Shown piece by piece: positions 26,741 to 36,964 of a stretch of DNA of 64,000 bases. The DNA lies in NCBI GenBank assembly GCA_965248805.1, contig CBDFKJ010000005.1, forward strand, positions 367,171 through 431,170, given 5' to 3'. The position numbers and the translations under genes were made by a program. The DNA is from CBDFKJ01 sp965248805 (GTDB lineage Bacteria; Pseudomonadota; Alphaproteobacteria; UBA6615). Below the pieces are notes generated by a model. That model had not been told where the DNA came from and did no database searches. It worked only from the letters and a program-made list of their open reading frames with translations. The stretch's first letter is position 1; every line of letters starts with the position of its first letter.

Positions 26741-28194
26741 CAGCCCGTTGACGAAGTCCGGCGTGTCTGATTCTGTCTGAACATAGAGATTTAGACGGGC
26801 GTCGTGCGATGGCATTGAGACGACAGAGCGAGGTTCAGGGTGACCTCGTGGTGACATGGGCGGAGATGCCGCGTTCGCCTGGACACGCGTTTTTCGACCG
26901 GCTGCATGAGTTGCTGACCGAGTCTGGCTTTGACGGCTTCGTGGAGGCGACGTGCAAGCCATACTACGCACCTCGGATGGGGGCTCCTTCGCTGCCGCCG
27001 GGGCGTTATTTCCGGATGCACATGATCGGCTATTTCGAGGGCATCGGCAGCGAGCGCGGCATCGCTTGGCGCTGTTCGGATTCGCTGTCGCTTCGCGCGT
27101 TTCTGCGGTTGGCGAACCGGGACAAGGTTCCCGATCATTCCTGGTTGTCGAAGACGCGCGGCCGGCTGCCGCACGAGGTCCATGAAAAGGTTTTCGACTG
27201 GGTTCTGGCTCTCGTCGCCGCGCGCGGTCTGGTGAAGGGCGAGCGGATCGGCGTCGACGGCTCGACGATGGAAGCCAACGCCGCCCTGCGAGCCATCGTG
27301 CGGCGCGATAGCGGCGAGACCTATCGCGAGATGCTGACGCAAATGGCGAAGGAGAGTGGCGTCGAAACGCCGACGATCGACGACCTCGTCCGGCTCGATC
27401 GCCGGCGGAAGGGCAAGAAGCTTTCGAACAAGGATTGGACGAGCCCGACCGATCCTGATGCGAAGATCGCGCGGATGAAGGACGGCACCACGCATCTGGC
27501 CTACAAGCCCGAGCACGCGGTCGATCTCGACACCGGCGTCATCGTTGCGGCACCGATCTATCCAGCCGATGAAGGCGACACGACGACTTTGCCTGGGACG
27601 CTGGAGGCGGCCGCGCGCAACCTCGCCGAGGTCGGCCTGGCTCCAACACGGGCAGAGCCCTGCAGTCTCGTTGGCGACAAGGGCTATCATTCACGCGAGG
27701 GGCTGAAAGACCTCGACGGCGGCGTCTGGAAAACGCGGATCTCCGAGCCGGAGCCCGCCAACGGCTATCTGCGCTGGCATGGCGACCAGGCGGCACGTCA
27801 GGCTGTCTACGCCAACCGGGCGCGATTGAAGTCCGGCGTCGCGCGGAACGCCATGCGCAGGCGCGGTGAGATGGTCGAGCGCAGCTTCGCCCATGTCCTC
27901 GACCGTGGCGGCATGCGCCGCGCGTTGCTGCGGGCGCGCGAGAACGTCCACAAACGCTACCTGATCCATGTCGCCGGGTTCAATCTCGGCATTCTGATGC
28001 GCGCGCTGTTCGGATCAGGCACGCCGAGGGAGGCTGCGAGTGCAAAGAGCACCCTTTTGTTCGTTATTCAGTTCGATGCTGCCCTGGCGATCGCCATCGT
28101 GGCGAACATCGAAGGCAAACCAGCCATGCTCGTTATCATCATCATCGTCGCCCCCGAAACCGATTGATCAAAGCGCGACTTCATCACCGGGCTG
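26741..28194 (+). mobile_element. IS1182-type insertion sequence, copy A
   Basis: 1454 bp with ends CAGCCCGTTGACGAAG and the imperfect inverse TTCATCACCGGGCTG. A perfect CTAG duplication lies at 26737-26740 and 28195-28198. Inserted 7 bp past the stop codon of the subtilase gene. Copy B (36965-38418) differs at only a few bases and copy C (39287-40740) slightly more, indicating recent transposition. Confidence 0.93.
26809..28167 (+). CDS. IS1182-family transposase (copy A)
   Basis: 452 residues, intact. DUF772-type N-terminus (PPGRYFRMHMIGYFEG) and DDE_Tnp_1 core with GERIGVDGSTMEANAALR, SLVGDKGYHSREGL and VERSFAHVLDRGGMRR. The encoded protein appears identical to that of copy B, so this IS is probably active. 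Confidence 0.93.
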   Translation: MALRRQSEVQGDLVVTWAEMPRSPGHAFFDRLHELLTESGFDGFVEATCKPYYAPRMGAPSLPPGRYFRMHMIGYFEGIGSERGIAWRCSDSLSLRAFLRLANRDKVPDHSWLSKTRGRLPHEVHEKVFDWVLALVAARGLVKGERIGVDGSTMEANAALRAIVRRDSGETYREMLTQMAKESGVETPTIDDLVRLDRRRKGKKLSNKDWTSPTDPDAKIARMKDGTTHLAYKPEHAVDLDTGVIVAAPIYPADEGDTTTLPGTLEAAARNLAEVGLAPTRAEPCSLVGDKGYHSREGLKDLDGGVWKTRISEPEPANGYLRWHGDQAARQAVYANRARLKSGVARNAMRRRGEMVERSFAHVLDRGGMRRALLRARENVHKRYLIHVAGFNLGILMRALFGSGTPREAASAKSTLLFVIQFDAALAIAIVANIEGKPAMLVIIIIVAPETD

Positions 28195-28205
28195 CTAGGT
28201 CGACC

Positions 28206-31074
28206 CTATGGCTTCGAGACCACCAGTGTCGTGCCGTCGCTGTCGCCGTCGGGATCGTGGTTGAGGGCGTCGTCGTAACTCAGCGACTTATGCGTGACGT
28301 CATCGACCGTGAAGGTCACGTCGCCGTTGCGCTTGGCGATGAACTGCGTCCACTGGATCGAGCACTGGCCGGCTCCGTCGGTGCCACAGCTGCCATTGCC
28401 GGTGGCATCGCGTGCGGCCCAGCTATAGTGGACCATTGCGCCCGCGAGCGGCGCGTCGGCGGCATCGTGGGCTGCAAAGCTCGCCCCTGCGCGCCAGGTG
28501 CCCTTGTTGCTCTCGGCCGTGCCGTCGATGTCCGCGATGTGGACGCTATCGGCGGCCGGTGGCGGCGACACGGTAATGATCACGATGTCGAAGCTCTTGG
28601 CGCCGTCATCGTCGGTCACCTCGATCATCACGGTGTGCATGCAGATATCGAAGGGCAATGTCAGGTCGGGGTCAGCGCTGGGCGGAGCGAGTGGACTACC
28701 GCCCTCGGTCCACGCGTAGCTGACGATTGACCCATCGGGATCGGAGGAACTCGAGCCATCGAGGGTTACGATCTCGCTACCATTTTCGTCGGTGTCGATA
28801 ACGTTCTGGTCCGGTCCGGAGTCAGCCTGCGGCGGCAGGATGCCGGATAGGACTGTAACCATCATGGTGTCGGTGTCGGTGTCGGTCTCATCGTCTATCA
28901 CCTCCAGCTCGACCGTGTGGTCGCCAACGCTGAAGGCGACTACGGGGTTCATGCCGGTGGCGATTTCGATGCCGTTTTCCTTCCAGGAATAGCTGGCGAT
29001 CGCGCCGCCGTCCGGGTCGAATGAGTTCGATCCGTCGAGGATCACGTCCTGGCTGCCGTTCTTGTCGGTGTCGGTGACCGGCGCGTTCGACGCGGCGACC
29101 GCCACCGGCGGCTGCGGGATCGGGTCCGTGCCGATCGGACCGTGTGAGATCTGATAGGTGAAATCGCCGCCTTGGCCGAAGTTCGGGTCGTCGGCGAACG
29201 GCCACACGTTCAGATACATCGTGCCGACCTCGGACGGCACGATGTGCACCGTCTCGCGCCTACCCACGACGCCGCACTCATTGCCGGCGGGGCAGGTGCT
29301 GAGGGTCTCGGGGTCGGGGATGAATTCGTCACCCAGGAACGGCCACAGGGGGTTGGGCACCGCCAGTACACATGCTTCCTGCGCTTCCGTCGAGACTGCC
29401 TGCATGGGAGCCGGACCTCGAAGTGCAACTGCTCGACGGCGACATGCAGCCGTTCTTGCCGTCGATATACACCGAGACCGCCAGCGGCAGGCCGACCATG
29501 GACGCATCCACATCAATGGGGATCATCGCGTCGCCGTTGTTGGCGACACTGGCGGCACCGAAGGTGTTGACCGGGTACGCAGTGGGCGAGTCGGCGGCGA
29601 TGGAAGCCGCGGCAGCGATCGCCGCGTAGGCGTCGACAAGCCCGGCGCCCATCTCGTTATCCTTGCCCGGAATGTCGTTCCAGTCGACGGCGGTCGACTC
29701 GAAGATCTGGGCGATCTCGGCCGGTGTCAATGTCGTGTCGGCCTCGCGCATCGCGGCGGCGACGCCGGCGATGAACGGTGCCGCCATCGAGGTGCCGCTC
29801 AACACGCCGTAACACGCGTCGCCACATGCGAACGGCTGGTCCAGCAGCAGGCTCAGGGGATCGAACAGGTAGCTCGGGTTGCTGACGTCCGAAATGATGG
29901 TGACGCCCGGCGCCATGATGTCGGGCTTAATGCGGCCGTCCTTGGTCGGGCCGCGGTTGGAGAAGGGGGCGTCATACAGGCCCTCGGATTGCCAAAGCTC
30001 CCATTGCGGATCAACGCTGGGGTCGATCATCCACTCCGCGACCGCGCCGACGGTGAAACCCAGCACTGTGGCCGCCGGCTCACCCATGGTGTTGTTGTCG
30101 GCGCCTTCGTTGCCGGCCGCGACGGAGACGAACACGCCAGCCTGGACCGCGTCATCGACGGCGCGGGACATGGCGCTCTTGCCGTCGCCGTTGCCCGGTA
30201 CGCCGAGGCTGATGTTGATGACATCGGCGCCCTGATTGACGCATTCCTCGATGCCGGCGACGACGCCGCTGTTGGGGCCGGTGCCTTCGAAGTTCAGCGC
30301 CTTCATGCCCATGACGACGGCATCGGTGGCTACGCCCTTGAACAGATCGGCCTCGGCGGGCAGGCCGTCCGGGCCGTTGATGCCATCGCCTACTGCGGTG
30401 ATGGCGACATGGGTGCCGTGGCCGTTGTCGTCGTAGGGATCGGTTTGGATAATGCCGTTCAAGTCACCGACGAAGTCGGTGAAGGCGACGATGCGCGACG
30501 TACCGGCAGATTCGTCGAAGAGTTGTTCGTGTGGATGCAGGCCGGTGTCCACGATGCAGACGGTGACGCCGGCGCCGGTGTAGCCGAAGTCCATGGCGGC
30601 GTGCGTCACGCCGAAGGAACGCTGCGACGACTCGTTGCTGGCATAGGCGAGGGCGTCTTCCTCGACTCGGAACACGCCGGGCGTGCGTGACAACCCACGT
30701 GCCTGACCGGCTGTCATGGTGGCGGCGAAGCCGCGAATGCGGGTGAACTCATGGCTCACATCAAAGGCGCCAACGGCGCCGCGGGCGCTGGCGGCGTTGC
30801 CCGGCCCGTCAAACGTGACGATAACGTCCAGGCGCTCGCTCGCGTCCATCCCCTGAAGGCGCGCCTGAAGACCGTCGGCCAACCCGTCGCCATCGTCATC
30901 GGCGAGCACAGCGGCGCGACCGCGTGCCACGGCGGCGGCAGGGGGCGCGTTGCCGCGGCTCGGCGCGACCGTCTGCGCTGGCTCTTGGTCCAGCGGGGCC
31001 GCATGAATTTCCGTGTTTATGGAGATCGCAACGCTGGCAGCGGCGGCTGCCAGCGTGATCAGATCTAGACGCAT
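28206..31074 (-). pseudogene. Secreted subtilisin-like protease with PKD-type repeats, one frameshift
   Basis: S8 peptidase. Start at 31074 follows a perfect GGGAGGAGG; signal peptide MRLDLITLAAAAASVAIS. An inhibitor-like propeptide is followed by the triad: Asp in VTVCIVDTGLHPHE, His in DDNGHGTHVAI, Ser in GVLSGTSMAAPFIAG. Near 29420 the frame changes; downstream (to 28206) the protein has two PKD-like domains (SNSFDPDGGAIASYSW, SSSSDPDGSIVSYAW) and a last Ig-like module. With the shift, the protease domain would be made but lose the C-terminal half. IS copy A lies directly after the stop codon. Confidence 0.87.
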
Positions 31075-31394
31075 CCCGTGCCTCCTCCCTGGAATGACGG
31101 CGATGGCGAACGTACCACAGATGGCCGGGAAATGGAATAAGTACAAGCCGATCGTTCAGAAGAAACTGTAGTAGACGATAGCAGCAGACATTGATTCTGC
31201 AAAAATGGTATTTGCATCATTACAGAGTAAGTTGAAGAGGATCTCGCGTGTTGTTTGCGGATATTACAGCATATTAACCATATCGCGATCGCCGCACGGC
31301 GTCATGAATGCCTCGCGTAAATACTCGGATAACCGGTCGTCGCTACGATAGCCGTCTGCGGTGGCGCAGCAGTTGGCTCGATGGGGACACCAAA
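31075..31394. other. Intergenic region, AT-richer than its surroundings
   Basis: 320 bp between divergent genes. It contains AT-rich stretches around 31150-31290 suited to promoters for the subtilase (minus) and the small gene at 31395 (plus). No RNA gene or repeat is evident. Confidence 0.5.
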
Positions 31395-31646
31395 ATGAAT
31401 GCGGAATTGAAGCTGGCCTACGATATCAGCGAAATCACCCAAGTCGAGAAGATCAAGAAGGATCCGACCGAGGTGCATGTCACGTTGGATAATGGCACAA
31501 GCATGCGCGGGTTCTTCTACGTCACCGATGGCCAAAGGGTGGCCGAGGTGATGAACGACGACCGGCGGTTCATCCCGTTTCTGGACGCCGGCGATTCGGT
31601 GCGTCTTCTGAACAAGCGCAACGTCGTCGAGGTCAAGCCGGCCTGA
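31395..31646 (+). CDS. Small conserved protein, DUF6812-like
   Basis: 83 residues, no signal peptide or TM helix. The pattern GFFYVTDGQRVAEVMNDDRR followed by FIPFLDAG is reminiscent of DUF6812-type beta-rich domains (compare G-x-RL-x-D-x-LN-x-DR-x-FIP). The frame is open to 31308, but ATG 31395 gives the compact domain. Function unknown. It is convergent with the SIS gene, 15 bp apart. Confidence 0.6.
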   Translation: MNAELKLAYDISEITQVEKIKKDPTEVHVTLDNGTSMRGFFYVTDGQRVAEVMNDDRRFIPFLDAGDSVRLLNKRNVVEVKPA

Positions 31647-31661
31647 CCCGACGGGCTGGGC

Positions 31662-32684
31662 TCACCGAGTCCGCGTTACCTTGCGCAAACCCCTCGGCGC
31701 GTCGATGTCCTTACCGAGATGAGTGGCCAGCGCCAGCACCAGCAACTGACCGCCGATGACCGTGGTCATGGGCGCCAGCCAAGGATGGGTTGGCGCCGGA
31801 ACGGGAACGTCGGACTCTGCCCCGCCGATGGACACGACATTGGCGCCGGCCGTGCGCAGATCGGCGAGGACCGCGGACATTGTTGTGTCGGCGGCGCCGT
31901 CGATCACCATGGCGGGATAGTTTGGTTCGACAACCGCAACCGGGCCGTGGCGAAAGTCTGCCGGTGAATACGGCTCGGCCGCGATCTGGGTCAACTTCTT
32001 CAGCTTCAGTGCGATTTCGTGCGCCGTGGCGAACTGGAATCCCCGCCCAATGATGGCCGCGCGGTCGCGCGCCGGCCAGCGTTCGACGAGTGCGGCGACC
32101 GGTGCGCGCGCCTGTTCGATCGCGATCTTAAGCAAGTCCGGCAGGCCGGCAAGCGCATCCAGATAGGCCTGGCGACGGGCGCCATCGCCGGCGCTTGCCG
32201 CGATCAGCGCGAGGGCGACGAGACTAGCGACGTAGGTCTTCGTTGCGCCGACGCTGTGCTCGGGTCCCGCATGCAGGCTCTTGATCTCATCGGCCTGTTG
32301 GGCGAGCGGTGATGCCGTGTCGTTGGTAATGGCAATGGCCAGCGGACCTTGTCGCCGGGCGGCGGCGAGCACGGCAACGATGTCCGGTGACTGACCGGAC
32401 TGGGAGATGCCGACCACCAACGCGCCCTTCAGCCGCGGCTCCGGGCCGCCATGCGTGAACAGCGATGGTGCGGCGAGCGCGACCGGTAGGCGCAAGAGCG
32501 CGCCGAACAGGTATTGGGCGTAACGCGCGGCGTTGTCCGAAGATCCACGCGCTGCGATGAGGATGTAGTTGGGGCCGAGCCGCGTCATGCGTTGGGCGAT
32601 CGCCGCGGCGTTGTCGCGCTCGGCGGCGATCAGCCTGGCGAAAACGTCCGGCTGTTCGTCGATCTCGCGTGCGAAGTGGCTCAT
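31662..32684 (-). CDS. SIS-domain sugar isomerase / deaminase
   Basis: 340 residues with two SIS domains, like the isomerase half of GlmS and the AgaS/NagB-II deaminases. Sugar-phosphate loops are visible: ARGSSDNAARY and VGISQSGQSPD in the first domain, IGRGFQFATAHEIALKLKK and EPYSPADFRHGPVA in the second. No glutaminase domain, so it probably deaminates or isomerises an amino-sugar phosphate. No nag genes adjoin it. Confidence 0.88.
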   Translation of the reverse strand: MSHFAREIDEQPDVFARLIAAERDNAAAIAQRMTRLGPNYILIAARGSSDNAARYAQYLFGALLRLPVALAAPSLFTHGGPEPRLKGALVVGISQSGQSPDIVAVLAAARRQGPLAIAITNDTASPLAQQADEIKSLHAGPEHSVGATKTYVASLVALALIAASAGDGARRQAYLDALAGLPDLLKIAIEQARAPVAALVERWPARDRAAIIGRGFQFATAHEIALKLKKLTQIAAEPYSPADFRHGPVAVVEPNYPAMVIDGAADTTMSAVLADLRTAGANVVSIGGAESDVPVPAPTHPWLAPMTTVIGGQLLVLALATHLGKDIDAPRGLRKVTRTR

Positions 32685-32723
32685 CGTGGTTGCCGCGGAG
32701 ACGACGCCGGCGCGCTCGTCGCG

Positions 32724-33860
32724 CTACTCGGTGGCGAGTGCCGGCAGGATCGGGGGAATGGCGCCGAGAGCAAATTCGTCAAGCGCGCCACCTTCGCGCA
32801 ACACGCTGAGCCGGCCGCCCTCAATCCGCAGATCGAGCATGGCTGTATCATCGCCGCGGTCGCCTGCTTCGACCAGGAGGGCGGCGTAGTAGTCCGCGCG
32901 CAACGTGCCGGCCATACGGCCAAAAGCATGATAGGCGTTGAGCACGGGGATGAATTGTCGGACACGCGCCTCGCCGGTTCCGTCCAGCCTGTGCTCGGGG
33001 TCAAGTCGCAACGTTGCGGCCGCATCCAGGGACAGCACGCCCCAAGTGAACCGGGAGTTGGTCAGCGCCAGCGTGCCGTTCGTTCCCCATGCCGCAAGGG
33101 CGACGCCAAGATCGAGGCTCGCCAGCTCATCTCGGAACGTGAACTCGGCGGTTAGCACATCCATCGTGCTGCCCAGAGGGCTGTCCGCGTAATGCGGCAT
33201 GACCAGCTTGTCGATCTCGATGGTCGCGGTCGACTGCGCGGGAACGGCGCCGTCTCCATCCGCGCGCTGCAGTCGTGCCGCAACGCGCTCGGCGACGCTG
33301 TTGTCGTCGTCGCCGGCAACAGCGACCTGCGACAACTCGATTGAGATTTGCGTTGTCCGGCCGTCGGTGCCGCGCTCCACCTCAAGCTGGGCGCTTTCCG
33401 CCACTATCGGTGCGGCATCGAAGTCGGAGAGGCTGGCGACGATTCGCTCGATCCGACCGGATGCGTTTCGCCGCAGATCGAGTTGGGTGCGCCGTGCCGC
33501 GAACTCGACCGTGCGCGCCTCGCCGCTCACCGCGTAACTCAGACGCTGCAATCCGGCCACCGCAAGCGCGATGCGGCCGTCGTCGGAGCCGATAACGGTT
33601 ACACGGGGCGCTGCCCACCGCCAGCCGGCGTTATCGCCCGCGTCGGCGACCACGACATCCTCGGCCATCGCGCGATCGTTGGAGATGGAGATCGCGCCGA
33701 GTTCGACGACATAGCCATCGTTCCTGAGCGCCTCGGCTAGGTCATCGAACGCCGCCTGCGCCGATTGCACTTCCATGCTGGAAAGAATGACCGTAACGCC
33801 CCATACGAGCGCCCCGATCAGGAAGACCGCGCCGGCCAGGATCGGCAGCATCCTGCGCAT
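32724..33860 (-). CDS. DUF2125-type membrane-anchored protein
   Basis: 378 residues with one N-terminal TM helix (LPILAGAVFLIGALVWGVTVI) and a large beta-rich periplasmic part that recalls AsmA-like/DUF2125 proteins (GWRWAAPRVTVIG, LSDFDAAPIVAESAQLEVE). Such proteins are widespread and uncharacterised in alphaproteobacteria. Located 40 bp upstream of the SIS gene on the same strand, possibly co-transcribed. Confidence 0.75.
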   Translation of the reverse strand: MRRMLPILAGAVFLIGALVWGVTVILSSMEVQSAQAAFDDLAEALRNDGYVVELGAISISNDRAMAEDVVVADAGDNAGWRWAAPRVTVIGSDDGRIALAVAGLQRLSYAVSGEARTVEFAARRTQLDLRRNASGRIERIVASLSDFDAAPIVAESAQLEVERGTDGRTTQISIELSQVAVAGDDDNSVAERVAARLQRADGDGAVPAQSTATIEIDKLVMPHYADSPLGSTMDVLTAEFTFRDELASLDLGVALAAWGTNGTLALTNSRFTWGVLSLDAAATLRLDPEHRLDGTGEARVRQFIPVLNAYHAFGRMAGTLRADYYAALLVEAGDRGDDTAMLDLRIEGGRLSVLREGGALDEFALGAIPPILPALATE

Positions 33861-33922
33861 GCTAACCCCGCACCTGCACAGAAGCGTGCCCTGAGCGCCG
33901 TGCGGCAGCCACGCTTGCGCGG

Positions 33923-35143
33923 CTACTCCTCGTCATAGGCGTCGCCGGTCGGTTCAAACGGGTAGTGCAACAGAATGGCTTGGTCGTCGGACCAGGTTGT
34001 GCCTTGGCGAAAAGAGACGAATAACCGGTCCAGTTCCTCACCCGTGGTGCGCACTGTAGAAATATTGACGAGGTGCCCGTCGGCGTCGGTGCCGTAGGTG
34101 ATCTCACGCAGGAAATCGGCGGTGATCAGCATCGCCTGTCCCTCGTCCAGGGGGCCGTGATAGACGTCGATGCCGTTGACCGTACCCAAATAACGATGGG
34201 CCGTAATGTCGTCTTTGTGGGTCACTTGCAGGCCGGGGGGCGGCTCGCCTTTGAACCAAACCTCCATCCATTCCGGATCCGTGCTCGAGCGGACCAGCAG
34301 TACCGGCTGCCGGCCAGCCGCGATCAGCGGCGCGGCGCGCAAGTCCATGGCGGCTAGGAAGCCGGCGGCGTCCTGCACTTCAACATCGATCGCCGGGCGC
34401 TGTGTGAGGCTTTGCCAAACGAAGGCGATCGCCGTGCTATGGGCGGATTCAACGAGCGCATCACGCCAGACGACGAGTACGTCCGCCGGGTCGAGGGCAA
34501 TGTGATACACCGGATCGATAGCGGTCGAAGCGTGCCTGCGCTCGATCAACCTGTCACCGTCACGCGTAATACTGAAATTCTGAAAGATCTCGATGCCGCC
34601 GTTCCCGTCGGTCATTGCATGTTCGAGCCGCTCGCGCACGCCGTCGTGCACGCGCGCGGCGACCTGATCCTCCAAGGTGCGCTGGTCCTCGCGAAACACC
34701 CGGGGTTCGAGGAACGTACTGCGCCAGATGCCGACGCCTTCGGTCTTCGCCTCCATTTCGGCCGCGACGTAGTCGTCTGATTGCGAGCGAATCGCGTGCG
34801 CCCAGCCCAGGCGCGCCATGGTCTCGCTAAGGTCCTTTCCGCCGACCGTGCACACGGCCCAAACACCCAGCTCGTCGGGCGGGTCTCCGGTCTCGCCGCA
34901 GGTCGCGGGCTCCAGAGCGACCAGAATCTCCAGATTGCGGATGGCGGCCGGACCGCATTCCCATGGCTTGCCGTCGACAAAACAGAACTGCAACAACTCG
35001 GGTGCATCGACCCCATAGAGACGGAAATACTGGCCGTTGACCCAAATAACGTCGCCGCTCATGACGGCAGCGGGGCCGGTAACGTCGGCAGCGGCTGGCG
35101 CCGCGGCGAGCAGGCAGGCGGCGGCTAGCAAAATCTTGCGCAT
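33923..35143 (-). CDS. Exported protein with thermonuclease-like domain
   Basis: 406 residues. Signal peptide MRKILLAAACLLAAAPAAAD. Residues 25-145 resemble the staphylococcal-nuclease fold (SGDVIWVNGQYFRLYGVDAPE, then LSETMARLGWAHAI and AKTEGVGIWRS). The catalytic Arg expected in the RLxGIDAPE segment is present (FRLYGVDAPE), but other active-site residues cannot be verified. The C-terminal 250 residues, ending in an acidic tail, match nothing I recognise. Conserved Cys residues occur in the first domain. Exact function uncertain. Confidence 0.72.
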   Translation of the reverse strand: MRKILLAAACLLAAAPAAADVTGPAAVMSGDVIWVNGQYFRLYGVDAPELLQFCFVDGKPWECGPAAIRNLEILVALEPATCGETGDPPDELGVWAVCTVGGKDLSETMARLGWAHAIRSQSDDYVAAEMEAKTEGVGIWRSTFLEPRVFREDQRTLEDQVAARVHDGVRERLEHAMTDGNGGIEIFQNFSITRDGDRLIERRHASTAIDPVYHIALDPADVLVVWRDALVESAHSTAIAFVWQSLTQRPAIDVEVQDAAGFLAAMDLRAAPLIAAGRQPVLLVRSSTDPEWMEVWFKGEPPPGLQVTHKDDITAHRYLGTVNGIDVYHGPLDEGQAMLITADFLREITYGTDADGHLVNISTVRTTGEELDRLFVSFRQGTTWSDDQAILLHYPFEPTGDAYDEE

Positions 35144-35279
35144 CACTATTCGATCCGGGTTGTCAGAGTCGCGCTGATTGTAGTTAGGCGGCGGGCCGCC
35201 GGCAAGCAGACCGAAGGAGCGGATTTCGCGGTACTATCGCAGCGGCACGCTTGCACGTGGTCGATCGGCGATCCACTAG

Positions 35280-35807
35280 GCGCCGGATCGACGCGTCCCG
35301 ACCGCGCGACGGGTGCTCGAGCTGGCGATGGCCAGCGGCGCGGAGATCTTGTGGGAGATCATCGAGGTCCGCGGCACCCTCACCGCCATCGCCGAGGCCA
35401 TGGGCAAGCTGTGCGTGGTGCCGGAGATCGGTGGCGCGATCCTGGATGTCGACTATTTCGATCGGGCCGTGGCGCGCATGGTCAATATGCTGAAGGTCGT
35501 GGACGTGTTTGCCGGCACCCCACACACCGAAGGGCCGCGCGTGGTCGTGCGCAAAGGCGCGTCGCTGCGGCCGTCGCACGGTGGCACGTTCATTCCGATT
35601 GCCGGGCTGGACGTGTTGGGCAAGAGCGTTTCGCAAGGAACGGTCTTGGGTCGGGTCGTCTCGCCGTATGACTTCGAACAGCTGGACGAAATCGTAGCGC
35701 CGTTTGCGCGGAAAGAGGTCATGCAGGTGCGCAACCGCATCTCCAAGGTCCACCCCGGCGAGTACGCCTATATGATCGGCGACGGCGAGTCGGGATACGC
35801 TCCTTAG
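35280..35807 (+). pseudogene. Aspartoacylase / succinylglutamate desuccinylase-type protein, 3' remnant
   Basis: About 170 residues corresponding to the C-terminal half of an AstE/AspA-family zinc hydrolase: GTLTAIAEAMGKLCVVPEIGG, then YFDRAVARMVNML and GLDVLGKSVSQGTVLG. The N-terminal zinc-binding half (His-x-x-Glu and downstream His) is absent, and an in-frame TAG stands at 35277. The stop codon TAG overlaps the TTA target duplication of the IS5 element. Confidence 0.7.
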
Positions 35808-36754
35808 AGCGATTCCGGAAAGTTTTTGAGTCGTCGGAATCGGTTGTGTTTTATTGTCTGTCACCTGTCCAACTGCTTTGGGGTGCCCGATGTGGAAGCC
35901 TGAACACCGCGCGGCCGCCGACCGTGGCCGGCTTCGCTATCCGAGTGATCTGACCGACGCCGAATGGGCGCTGATCGAGCCGCTGATCCCACCGGCGAAG
36001 CACGGTGGGCGTAAGCGGACGGTCGATGTCCGCGAAGTCCTGAACGGCATCTTCTACGTGCTGTCGACCGGCTGCCAGTGGACCGCGCCGCCCAAGGACC
36101 TGCCGCCGAAGAGCACGGTGTACGACTACTTCGACCTGTGGGAATGGGACGGCACCCTGGCTCGCATCCATCATGAGCTCTACGTGGCGGTGCGCGAGCG
36201 CGCGGGCCGCGAAGCCAGTCCGAGCGCGGCCATCATCGACAGCCAGAGCGCCAAAGCGGCGCAAAAAGGGGGGCGTCGATCGATCCGCAGGGCTTCGACG
36301 CGGGCAAGAAGCTCACCGGCCGCAAGCGGCACATCCTGGTCGATACGCTCGGCCTGATGCTGGGCCTCGTCGTGCATCCCGGCAACGTGCAGGACCGCGA
36401 TGGCGCGGCCACACTGCTGCGCCGGACACGCCGGCTGTTTCCGTTCATCGAGGTGATCTACGCCGACGGCGGCTACCAGGGACCAAAGATGGCTGCCGTG
36501 GTGGCGAAGACCGGCGCCTGGCGGCTGGAGATCGTCAAGCGCAACAGCGTGCCGCGCTTCGAGGTGCTGCCGAAGCGCTGGATCGTCGAGCGCACCTTCG
36601 CCTGGATCGTCCGTTGCCGCCGGCTGGCGCGCGACTTCGAACGCCACGTCCGTTCTGTCGTCGCTTTCATCCACCTCGCCATGATCCGCATCATGCTGCG
36701 ACGCTTGACCCGGCCAAGCCCTTGCTCGTGAATCTCTACTTCCCGGAACGGCTC
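35807..36754 (+). mobile_element. IS5-family element (IS427-like group)
   Basis: 948 bp with inverted repeats GAGCGATTCCGGAAAGT and GAGCCGTTCCGGGAAGT (right end read inward). TTA is duplicated at 35804-35806 and 36755-36757. Inserted at the stop codon of the aspartoacylase remnant. Confidence 0.85.
35890..36731 (+). CDS. IS5-family transposase, two frames joined by -1 frameshift
   Basis: The first frame (PSDLTDAEWALIEPLIPPAK, SPSAAIIDSQSAKAAQKGG) carries the first catalytic Asp. The second (GFDAGKKLTGRKRHILVDT, VIYADGGYQG, PKRWIVERTFAWI) carries the second Asp and the Glu. The switch lies at A5G6 (36263-36273). A -1 slip there gives the expected continuous protein. IS427-group elements are known to use programmed frameshifting, so the element may be functional; a lost G is the alternative. 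Confidence 0.8.
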
Positions 36755-36766
36755 TTAGAGTTGGTT

Positions 36767-36800
36767 GAGAGACGCCGGCTCGCCGACGTCTCTCCCCTTT
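36767..36800 (+). terminator. Terminator-like hairpin
   Basis: GAGAGACG pairs with CGTCTCTC, followed by CCCCTTT. Native DNA between the IS5 and IS1182 insertions; no gene is recognisable in the remaining 36801-36964. Confidence 0.45.
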
Positions 36801-36964
36801 CGGGCGGAGGCGCGATCCCGAGTTCGGCACTCGACCTGCGCAATAATATCCATCAGCGCGATCCGTTGTATATGCGTAGGGCTACCCATTGCTCGTCGCG
36901 GCGATGAACCGCGGGCGCTAGAGCTCAAGGACGACACCTTGGTCCTGTCCGCAGGACGCCTTAG

